From NCBI RefSeq assembly GCF_040807025.1, contig NC_090967.1:3780001-3844000 (forward strand): a stretch of DNA of 64,000 nt. Reading direction: 5' to 3'. Source of the stretch: Struthio camelus (lineage: Eukaryota; Chordata; Aves; Struthioniformes; Struthionidae). The translations under genes were made by a program, and so were the position numbers. The notes beneath the pieces are model-generated. The model ran no database searches and was not told the origin of the DNA. It worked only from the letters and a program-made list of their open reading frames with translations. Positions 23,177-35,100 of this stretch are shown here, one piece after another; position 1 is the first letter of the stretch, and every line of letters starts with the position of its first letter.

Positions 23177-26100
23177 CTGCAAGGGAAAAAAGGAACAAAT
23201 AGAGACAGCGAAAGGACAAGAGTGGGCAGGGACCCAAGGGAGAAGATACCGAGCACAGATGAGCCCAGGACAGAACAGAAGCCCAGTTGTATCAGGGCTC
23301 AGATGAGGAGCTGAGACTTTTTCTAGGATGGAGAGGGCAGAGGCAGAGAGGCTTTGACGTCTTTCAGGGTTGCTGCAGGCAAAAGGAGGGGAATGATATT
23401 GAAGAAATAAGTGGACTGGTGAATGAGACCAGGGCAGGGGATACCATTAGCTTTATAATGCAACCATCCAGTGGGTGCTGTCTGAATGGACCTGCCACTC
23501 GGCAGAGAGATGAGCCTTACCTGTAGGTCCAGCACTGCTGCATGAGGGCGTACATCTCTGCTGGGCAGTCCACAGGGCAGTCCATGCGCTTGCCTTGCTC
23601 TATGAAACTGATGACCTCAGGGCCTTTGATTTTCTAGGGGAGGATCAAGGGAGAAAACATTTTAATGTGCATTGGAGTGGCAAGAGGGTCTGAGGAGGCA
23701 GATTAGACCAGCCTTCTAACAGGCATTGAGCTGTGCATGGGGTAGTGCTTTGAGGCTGTGCGCAGCACACCCCACACAGGCACGCTGTGTTTTTAACCCA
23801 GGCACCCAGCAGCAGTGTCTCATGTTGTGGTCAGTTCGGCCGACCACTCCTCTCCCAAGCTGAGCAGAGCAGTGGCTGAGTGACAAATTTTTCAGCTCAG
23901 CAAGTGGAAGGATCAAAGAGAAGATTTGCTTTGATTCATACCCAAATTATTTTTTTTTTCTGTTTCTTGTCCCTGAAATGAATACAAAGCCACAGGTTTC
24001 AAGCAGTCTAATTAGCTCCTTTCATAATATAGAAGTAAGCCTGTCTCCTTTCTCCTCTATCCAATAATGGTCAGAGGACCCACTCAAGGAGCAAGAAATT
24101 GCAGTTTCAATGCACATCAGCCCATTTGAGAGTGGGAGTCTGGGATGAAGCATCCATCTGGGTGGATTTCTCTAACTCCTGAGCCAGGAGCCAAAGTGAA
24201 ACTGGTTTTCCTTGCTCTGCTCCACTGCTCTTCCTCTCCACACAAACTATGACAGATCCACTCAGGCAGTGAACATGGGGATGGCTCCAAAACTGCCGGC
24301 CACTAAATGCCCATATGGGCATTTCCCAAATATCTGCTAGGCTGCTAGGCTGTGACTGTGCTGGGCAGGGGCAATTGAATTGCTTCAGATGCAGGGAGAT
24401 CGGGTAACTGTCACGAGCAACCAGCTGCTGGGCAGAGGTAGTCTTTGGTTCACCTTGCTGCTCTTATGGATCTACAAGCATGTTTTTTCCTCAGACTATG
24501 CCAGAAATTTGGCCTGAATTCACTAACTGTATCAGAAAGATGATATACGCACTTTTCAGCAAACAAGCTACTCCCCAGCCCAGTCTGTTTTGCTAGTTGC
24601 TGGCCACCTTGTTTTTGCTCTGAGTAAACATACTTCCTAGGGTTCATGGCCCAGGTGCTGGTTGTATTGCTCCGTCTGCCAGTGACTCCACTAGACTGGC
24701 ACATGTTGAGGCACTATGGGGCCATGGGCTGTGTTTTCCCAGTACGTAAGAGACAGGCACAAAGTAGGGCAGGGTGATTAACTTGCAGAAGGCTGTTGCA
24801 CAGGTTAGATCAGTGGACTGTCATCCAGTTGTGCCTCACCTTGTACGGTTTCTGCCCATAACTGAAGGCCTCCCACATGGTCACACCATAACTCCATACA
24901 TCACTCTTGCTTGAGAACTTGTGATAGAGGATGCACTCCGGGGCATACCATTTCAAGGGCCACTTTCCTGCTGTCCTAGCCTGTAGCAAAGCAAGGAAGA
25001 ATGTTTTTACCCTGAGACAGATGGTGACTTAACAATGTGCTCTGTTAAAATCTGCTTTGCTAAATGCTTGAATCAAATGAGATCACTCAGTACTGAGTGA
25101 GAATAACAGGCAAAAAACAATTCGAAGGACTAATAACCAGAGCCTCATTATGAAATAACTTGCGTATCAGACAGGGTCTGGATCTCAGTCCAACCTGAGC
25201 TGTTGTATTTCTTCTAAAGGATTGAACACCAGATCTGAACTGTTTGAATCTGGCCCTGAATCCAAATAGGGCATTAAATATGTCACAATTTCAAAGCTGA
25301 GATACTAGGTAAGGGCATTGCCTGTAACTCGATGTAAGGAACTGGATTTCCAGGTGAATACAGCGAGGGGATAAAATCCTCCCTGGTGTCAGAGAGAAGG
25401 GGATCTTCGTGTCTGTTGGAATGGATGAGAACAGAAGTACCCTAAATGAATTTCTGTGCCTGTCCCAGTTGAAGCACCCTTTTCTCCAACTGCCAATGAA
25501 TGCTTTTGGGACCCTGGAACACAATTAGTGGCTCTTGGCTTCAGAACTTGATCCAAATGGCAGCCTTCCCCTATAAGTGCATGGCTGTATTTAGCTGGAG
25601 CCCCTCCTGCCCTCAGTGCGCAGCTCAGGGCCAGCCGAGCAGCTGGCAGAGCCACCGCAGCACCAACGTGCCTCCCACACCGCTGCTTTGAGGCGTTCCC
25701 AGCTCCTGGGCATTGCAGCTTCAGCCCACTGAAGTTAGAAATAGGCCTGCATGCGTTAAAGCTGAGCACACAGAACAGGAGCTCTTCTGGGAGCAGAGCT
25801 GACTGGAGCTCTGCCAGCAGGACCCACAGCAGGAAAACACCCTGCCCAGAGCCCAGAGCCTGCTGTCTTGGCAGCTCCAGCTTGGCCATCCCTGGGTGAA
25901 GGGTGCCCTCCTGTGGTACGCACACCTCTCCTCCAGCAGCCAGATTTCCCCCGGGAAGCAGCCTGGTCCCACATAGTGTGCATTCTACCAGAAGGATCAG
26001 CCCTGACTCACTCAGAATTGCCTTTTCGTCTCAGCTCTCGGCTGTCACTCCTCTCTGGCCTCCTCTCTCATTTCATTACAGTGCATTGCACCCCGCTCAC

Positions 26101-29100
26101 TGCCTCGGTGGCTATTTTAATTTCCTCCTTGCCTCCTTGTTCTGCTGGAGCTTTGCAAAGCCCCTTTTAGTGTCAGAACAGCGAGGACAGGCCGTGTGTG
26201 ATGCAGTCATGCAGCGGGGCTCCCGGGAATAGCCTAGACCCCCTATCCCCGGGGATCTCAGCCCCAAACCAGGAGGCCTCCCTCTCTTGGATCTTTTGCT
26301 GTGCTTACTCTTACCTTGTAATAGCTGTCATCAGCACCAAGAGCCTTGGAGAGTCCGAAATCACTGATTTTGGCATAATGTTGGTTGACCAGCAGGACAT
26401 TTCTAGCTGCCAGGTCCCTGTGGACAAAGTTTTTTTCCTCCAAATACTTCATGCCCATGGATACTTGATGCATCAGCTCCACAACATTGCTGACTGCAAT
26501 CTCATCTCTGGGGAAGAGAGAAGGACAATGCAGTAATAAAACTATTTGGACAGCAAGGACCTGTCATTACTCTACACACCTCAGTCCGCTCTGAGCTTTC
26601 TCACTGCAAGAGAAAATGAGCATGGACGTCTCTGCTGCAGAAGCAATGGTCCCTATTACCTCACATGAAAACAAATCCCCCTTTGCTGTTATTAGGTTCC
26701 CCCCACCTACAAAGCCAGGCTCCCTTGATAGCAGTGAGTATGATGAGAAGTACAGAGAATCAGCCAGCCACATTTTTTTCAGTACTTACTTCTTGGAAGC
26801 CAAGAACTTGTTGAGTGGGCCTCCAGAAGCCATCTCCATCACGAGCATCAGGGACTCTGCCTCACAGACCCCAATCATGCGGACAATATAGGGGTTGTCC
26901 AGCTGATGCATGATCTGGGCTTCCTTCATCATTTCATCCTTCACTGTTTTCTCGTTGTTGCTCTTCAGCACCTTGATGGCCACATCAATCTGCTTCCTGC
27001 ACAGGGGGCAAGAGGAACACACATGGGATGAATTAAGCAGCAGCTTGACTCATGTATCACAGCTAGGAATGGAAATTGCCTCTCTTTGATACTGTTTTAT
27101 CTCTCAGCTGCAATCTCAGTAGTTTGTGCTGGTGGAGCCCTACACCTCCCAGTTATCCCAGACCTACCAGAAGACTAAAGAGAAGAAGGAATGCCCAGCA
27201 AAATAAGGAAATCATATCTCCTCACCCTTATTGGTGTAGGCTAGTCTTTGCCATCTCTAGGTCTCAAGATATGTCTCATACTAAGCTCTGCATCATCCTT
27301 GCCATTTTACAAGGGGGAAACTGAGGCACAACGTGGAGAAAGGCCATCCTTGTGATCTCATGGAAAGCTAGTGATAGAGCCAAGGATCACACATCTCAGT
27401 CTCTCTCCTTTGCCTGACATGGATCAAGATGACCTCAGAAGCATGGACTTGCTCTTCTGAGCCCAGCAAATGCCTCCAAAAATGGCAGTCTGATGCCATG
27501 AAATACGCAGTGCAGATTACACCCCCAGTGCACTGAGGTTGTCACTGAAAGTCAGTGGAAAGCCACTGTTGACTTTCCAAGGTCTCCTTTATGCCTCTGC
27601 CCCATTATCACTCTAGGGTCTGTCTAGCTAGAAACAGGATGGCTGGCGACACCTCTATGTTCAGCCTGAAGGACCCTCTTCCTCTGCGTCCTTCAGGGCA
27701 GCACTCACTTTCTCATTTTGTAAACGCCTTTCTTGACGCAGCCAAAGTTTCCTGCCCCCAGTTCCACTTCGTCGATCATCAGGTGGTCCCTCTTCAGGAA
27801 GAGTTTCTTATCCTTCAGTTCCTCAGGGTCACTGTAAGGGCTCTCATAAACCCTGGTGTCCATTGGTAGCAGGCATGACTTTCCTGCGCCTTCCCAAAAG
27901 ATATAGTTATTTATAGCTGTAAGTGATGTACCCTTTCCCTGCGCCTCTCCCCCTCACTGATGGGGAAAGTCTTTGCTAGTCTCTTGACCAATTCTATTTC
28001 ATGCTCCAGCATTCAAGCCTCCTTCCTGGGCATCTCCCTTCCTTTTGCAGCCTGTGGCCTCTCCTGTTTACAGCTGCTGGGGGATCCAGGATGGAGAGAG
28101 TGTTTGAGCACTCCCACTCCACATGTCCTGACCCTGCAGGAGCTAGGCACGTGCATGACTTCACTCCACTGAAATGTAATTGAGCACACTGTGTACTTAA
28201 TTGGGTTTGTAGGCAGGATGGAAGGTGGGAAATGGGACAGGGCTTGATTTACTGGGTGCTGGGTGCCTTCAAAAAGTCTAGCAATATTCTTGGCTCAACA
28301 TCTTGTGAAACAAATGGGATGCTCTTGGGTGCTTTTGTAAGAAAAAAGCTTTGTAGCATAGCTCCTTGGCTAGAAGGTGATATGGATATGTAAGCTAGCC
28401 CCCATGGCTTCTGCAGCATCCCCATGTCCTATCTTACTGCTTGGCTGATGGTGCCCACCCCTAACCTGTACCATTAGAAGGTTTGTAGAGATACTCACCT
28501 ATAGGCTCTGGTGTATATCCATCTGCATTGAGAATCCCAAGCTGTCTCTGGAAAAGAAGTGGGAATAAAGTGTATAGTGCAACCAATGCAATACAAGGGA
28601 AATGACTATTTCAGTTTGGAATGGGGGAGGAAGGGGACTGGGATCCTCTGCAGCCAAACAGATCCCTGCAGGTGACTTTTTCTAATTGTCTTTGAGGACC
28701 CTGAAGTGGGCACAAGGCATCAGGGTGGTATTAAGGTAATTTTCCCCTTCTAGGCTTGGTTGGCCTGTACCCTCACTGCAGTTCCACAGCAAGGATCTGA
28801 CCTGGGAGGGATTCAGTGCTGCGGATCCTGAGTGCAGCATTGGCCTTCTGTAACCTGGTCTATGGACAGTGCAGCGTGAGGTGGTGAGTCGTCTGTATTT
28901 AGCCAAGCATTGAGGGCATGCACCCTTGACTGCATTTGCTCTGTTTCCCCTCTGCTCCCCCCATCCTAAATTCTCCTGCAGCAGCTGGGGTCATCCTGGG
29001 CCAAGTTTCTGCCACTCATTTTGAGATCGTGAGCAAAGGGAAGCCAGTGGACAACTCAGCTTGCAGTTGGCACATCTGCCTGCCCATCCACAGTTAAGAG

Positions 29101-32100
29101 CGGCCTCCATGAGCAAATGCAGACACTGTGTCCGCTGTCAGGGAGCCTAAAGCAGACACTCAGTCACAAAGCTGTGACTGCAGTATGGTACAGATTTATC
29201 CAGCACAGCGTTGAACTTCAGCGCTGCTTGCAGCAGAGTCACCACAATATGGGAGCCCATCACAGATTGTGAAAGCTCTCTGAAAAGATGGGTAAATGCT
29301 CAGGCCTTTATTTAGCCTCTGCTGAGCCCTGGGATGGGCTGCTTGTTGAGTCCAAACTAGCTAGTTTCAACACTGCTTTGCACTCAGAGTGGTGACTGAG
29401 TGCAGACATACCTAGAGGCCAAGGACACAGAGGGAGCACAAAGACCTGGCCGGCAGCCAGCAGCCAGGCTGAGTGTTCCCAGAATCCAACCAAGTCTTCC
29501 TAGCTTCTGCCTGGCAAGGAGGGCAGGGAGGAGAGGGCTCCCTGAGGACAGGCCTACATGTTGCAAGGAGCACAGTATGAATGGAAGCCATTTTCAGCTC
29601 TCGTGGTAGCTGTGCCCAGCTATTCCTCATCTCCATCCAAGCTGGAAAGGGGACAACGTTGCAGCTGGCCTTAATATACTCCAGTCAAGGGCAGAATTTG
29701 GTCAGCAAGCTTGAAATGTAATAACATTAAACCACTGAGATACCAATAAAACAGACTCTCCCCAAAACTTACGCTCACAGAGGGGTGGGCGGGTGGAACT
29801 GGTGCTGCAGAAGCTGTGAATCAGGAGAGAGACGTTGTTAGGTGTCTGCCTATGCCCAAGTAGGATCAGAGCATTAGTCCTTGAAAGACTGTGTGGACGA
29901 TGCGGTCTGATTCCCACCCACACAAATGCCCCTTTGCACCACTTAGCCATAAAAGGTGTGGAAATGTGTGTGGATATAGGCATTATTCCCAGACCAGCCC
30001 TCAAGAGAGGTGCAGGCATACTGGAGAGCCCTGTATTCTCTGATGGTCACAGAGCAGAGACTGACTGAACAGCACTGAAACCCCCAAGCCCCTTGCCCAG
30101 GAGCCCTTGGGAGCACATAGGCAGGCTCTGAAGTGAGATCTGTGAGACTTGGGCCAGGATAAGAGTGACCCATATTTTCGGGTGTTTAGCTTGAGAGAAG
30201 AGGCAGGAGCCAGACTTGTGGGATACTTTGGTTCCTGCTGTCTAAAAAAGAGGTCATTTTTAGAAGCCATGGGTTTGGCCCCAGAAGTCCCTAATCACTT
30301 TGGAACATTGATTCTCAGCTCTGTTGCTGTCTTTTGGCCACCATAAGTCAGGCCTTGAGAGGGGCCATGTTCGGCAGTCACCGTTAAGTGATGATTTGCC
30401 GACGCTGTCAGAAGAACTGAGATCCCACCATTCCTGCTGATTGTGGATCCTTCACTGTCAGATTTGAGCAAGAAGACTGGACATAGTGGAGGACATTTGT
30501 GTTGGTGCAGCTCAAACTGACCCCATTCAGGCATTAAACCAAGGCCATGGATATCACTCACAAATGTCAACTCACCTGGCATATTGGGGTTGGAGCAGCT
30601 TTCCCTCAGGTAGAATATCAGTCCATCTGCTTTGAGTTTTAAGTACTCTACCAGCTGGGAAAGGAATCATAGGAAAAGGAGATTACTGAAAGGAGAAAAT
30701 CATCCCTTTTTTGCAAGCAGCATTTGCGGCTTATGGTAATAATTTCTCTTAGCTTTATGGCAGTCAGGACTTCAAATATTCCCTTCTCTCCTCTCCTATC
30801 TGTTCACACAGAGCTCTCCCAGAACAAGTGTTTACATACCTCAATATCTGCCAGAGCTGGGAAGAACTTGGAATGTTAAATAAAAAAACGAAGAAGGACA
30901 AAAGGAAAATCCCCAATAGTAGAGCTAGTTAGGGTATTTTCAGTGTAATTTCATTGTTTTCGCATCCAGAAAGGTTTTAAAGACATGTTGCGTTCCGTAA
31001 AACCTGAGAGAGAAGTCTTTTACTTTCCTGGAGGAATCCCAGGGCTAGCCCTGTGGATGCAGGGCAATTTTTCATTGCAGCTCCCTCTGATTCAAGCACA
31101 GCAGGGGCTTGACTCTGGCTGGAGACAACCACACCAGCCCCTAGGCACCAGACCGCAGAGTCTTTCTTTTCCCCTCCCATGTGCTCTTGCATTTCATCTG
31201 AATTGGATACCTGGCGCTGTTCCATTTTCCAAAAAATGCCCCAAAGTCTTTGTTTTCATTCAAATTCAGAGTGAAAACAGTCCTGGGAGTTTGCAAAATT
31301 CAGCAAAACACAGTTATCGCCCTCCAGACAGCCTGCCCAGGAGGACACACTGGTGCATGTTCTCTGTAGCAGCTCTGAGAGAGAAATGACCATGGTGCAT
31401 GCCACAGGGGAGACCCAGGCTGCAGAGAGCAGGTCCGGAGGGGCACGTGATTCGTAAGCCGTTCCAGGAGCTGCTGGGCCGTGTGTGCTGGCTGTAGGGC
31501 TCTGCTTGTATGAAAGCTTTGAACCCTTGGCTGTGGGAGCCAGCTGGGGTTGCTGAGGCTGACACTGCCAAATTGCATTCCCTGAAAACTCTGCCTCATC
31601 ACTTCCTGAGGTGGTGGGATTGCTGGGAAATTACAACCATCTTCTGCCTGTGAACATTCTCCTGAAGCCCCTGACTGTCTGGGGTGATAGGATGCGTCTT
31701 GTGGCACTTGGATCTTCAGTCTTGATAATGACTTTGGCAGTTGGCTCAAGACTTGGCCTCCCCTAGTCGATGCACAGAAGTCAGTCACTTGAAAAATGAA
31801 GTTGCAATCCACAGACAATAGTTTTTCAGGTCCAGGAGCAGTGTAGGAGATGCACAGGAGGGACAGATTGGGATAAGCAGTTTCATCGGGACTAGCTGCG
31901 GGCAGAAGTCCATGGCTATAAGGGACTGTGCTGCGGCTGCATGTGTGATATTTGCTGATGGGGTACAGGTGTAATTAATATGACCATCTCAAGTATCCTG
32001 GCTTAAAGCTAAGAATGGAGAGCAATGATCCTCTTGTTTCCTTGGAAAGACAGCAGGCTAGTGTTAGGCATGAAGACAGTGGTAAGGCCAGCACTATTTC

Positions 32101-35100
32101 AGAGCAGCTGTGATATTCTAGACTTTACATCTACATAGCTAGGAGCACATGTTGTTGCACAGAAATGCACGCAATGAGGTGAGCTGATAGCCAGATCCAG
32201 GGGATATAAAGGCTTTCTGGAAGGAGCTAAACTGTACATGTATGGTCTTAAAGTCTGGTCTTAAAGGCTCCAGATAGCCTTTCCCATCCCCCAAGGCATG
32301 GGCGGCTATATCAAAGGAAAAGTGCCTTCGCCTTATTAGGACACCAGTGGGGTCACCATCCCCGAGTACGTTACCTGCCAGAGCGTGTCGAACTTGGTTC
32401 CTTCAGGGATGGAGTACTTGCCGGACTTGTCCTGGTCTATGCGATAGTGATACACGGTTTTGCCATAGACAAGGGAGAGAGCATAGGTGCCGTTTTCCTT
32501 CCTTTCTCTCAGCCTGGTAGGAAGGAGAACTATTAAGAGCAATTCTAGATTTTGTCTCCAAGTTACTGTGGCTGCAGAGTGGCAAGTCGCTGGGTGAGTA
32601 CTTGCTAAGGTGTCCCTGGACCTCACTGTTAGAATTGCCACCTTCCTGACACTCTTCTGCCTAGATTGAGGGTGTACACCATTCACCTACATACTCTTGC
32701 CCCTCTCTTCCGTCCCCTCCAGCTAATTTTTTCTTTTTCTAACTCATTCAGGAGATAATTAAATTCAGGGCTGTCTCACCTCTTCAAAGATGCATGCATA
32801 GAGTCCCTATTCTAGCAGAGCAAAAGCTTTCTCCTGTATTGGGCTGGCCATACAGTGTCCCCTTTTCAATGTGAAATATCTCCTTCCACTGAACTCTGTA
32901 TCTCACATCAACCTGTGCAATAACAAGCATAGTTAATACAAATGTCTAAACATGAGAAACACAAAAAGCTTAAGATAGGCTCTAGGCGCTTCATGGAGAC
33001 CAGACACTGTTTGGGTGATAATATGTTTGGGGTGTCAGATCCTCTCTTTGAAAGATCTGTAACCATAGTCTGACAATATCCAGCTAAGCTCTTCTCAAGA
33101 ACTGTCACATGTAACAAAATTAGAGGGAAGTGGAGGTGAGGAAATGGTAGCGAGTACAGAGATCATGGCATCTCCTAGGGTTTTGCATACTCACAGGAAT
33201 TTCCCATCAGGTTGCGCTCCGGAGTAAAGCCTCCGTTCAGCTTCGTCCCGGGCAATGTTACCATGATACCAGGGCATCCTCTCATGCGCAGTGGTGGCAA
33301 TGAGTTTCTCCACCTGTGGAGCCTGACTTATGATGGCCTGTTCGAGTGCATCCCCCTGGAAGAGAGTGAGAAATGAGACCATCTGCAGTTGTTGACTGGC
33401 TTCAATATGATTTATTTTGCACCCTCTTTGACAGATGGCACAGGAAACTTAGGAGATCTCAGAATTGAACTGCCTATGACTTTATGACTTGTCTATAGCA
33501 ATAGTGACTTGAACTCTATTCTGCTGAAAAGCAGAACTACTCACTTATCTAGATTGGTCTCATCCCTTGAATGCATCTGCAGACCATTGACTTGCTGGTG
33601 AGAGAAGAGAAAAGTCATCATGTTCATGCAGGGGATCTTGACACCATGATCAAAGGGTGTCTTTCAACCTTGTATTGGTGGGAGAGGAGGACCCTGTTCT
33701 GGTGCCTCTGCCTTCCTGGCTGCTCTCTGTCCTCATACACTAGAACCTGTCAAGAGCAGTGCAATCTGGAAATCACATGGGATACCCAAAATTATTTTTA
33801 CTAGCCCCACACGCTTTATAAACAGTTGCATTTTTTCATTTGCCAGTAGATGGCAATGTCCTTTACATTATCTACCAGCGTTCACAAATCTGCTTCCATG
33901 GAGACAACCTATAGAAGACCTCATCTTGTCAAGCACCTTTGCTCTAAAATAGGCCAAATTTAGAGATCTTTCCCAAAGAGGGTATGGATCATAAGGAGCC
34001 TGCATGAGCCATCTTTCAGAAAGGGACATGGAGGTGACTGAGTAGCTGCTGTTGAGGTAACAGTAGGTAAAAGGAAATTAATTATGTGGCTGCCAGTGTG
34101 ACCACTTACAGAATTTGTCTGTATCATTATATATTACAGTATACAACCAAGTGTGGGAATTTCTGTAGCTATTTTTGAATTTAAATGACAGGCCTGATCC
34201 AGGATCTCTGTCTCGTAGTCAAAACCTCCACTAACTTCAAACAGTGAGGAAAAACTGAGCAAGAGTTTGAGTCTGTTTTCTTTGTACCTTGAACACAACA
34301 TCACGGAGGCACAGACGCCTTATGCGGAGAGCAATGGTCAAACAACAGCGAGTGCCCAGTGAGCTGCAAAGGAGCAAATGGCACAGGGGGAAATGCCTTT
34401 GCAAAGTCTACTGTAAACTCTAATGCTCTGCAGAGCAGACACAGCACTAATTGTTAAGAGAAAGAATCTGAAGGCTTAGGAAGAGGTTTAGACCTGTTTC
34501 TGAAGACGAAACTGAAAAAAATTAGAGATTTAAGACTCCTCTAAATGCCAGAAGCCTCTGGGTAGAAGGACCTTGCTCTAGTAATAAAAAGACCATGCTG
34601 TAGTGTAAGAGGAGGAAAACAGAGACGAAGGATATCAGGGTGGCAAGCTGCAGTAAGTCCCCAGGGAGTACTTCTTGCACACTCCCACACCAGCATTGAC
34701 AATGGCCAGTACCTCTAGTTTCCATGTCTGCCGGACATATTCGCGCACCATATTGTCCCTCATGCTGTCGAAGACACCGGGCTGGGGCTCCACGCCACTG
34801 GGGCGATTGCAAGGCTTGCGGAGGGTGCAGCAAAGCCCATCAGCATCCTTTGAGTAGAATTCGCAGAGCTCCTCCGGCCCACAGTGTGCCTTGCCCCCCG
34901 CAATGGCGTAGGTACCATTCATCTGGCGCTCAATGGAGTAGTGATAAAACTGCAGGTTGCAGACCATGGAGAGGACATATCCCCCCAGATTGCGCAGGCA
35001 TTGCCGCAGCAGGAACAGGCCATCCGACATGCCCGCCAGCTTGAGGTACTCCTCAGCTTCTGACCTGGCAATGCTGCCGTAGTAAAAGGGCAGGTGCGCA

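Noticed and set aside
25389..25925. 178-codon minus-strand open frame in the intron before the APE-segment exon
   Set aside because: Cysteine/alanine/glycine-rich chance composition, overlapped by frames on both strands, and no splice link to ZAP70.
31300..31818. 172-codon minus-strand open frame inside a ZAP70 intron
   Set aside because: No domain or family resemblance, it lies between two well-supported ZAP70 exons without using their phases, and another frame overlaps it. It looks like chance in GC-richer DNA.
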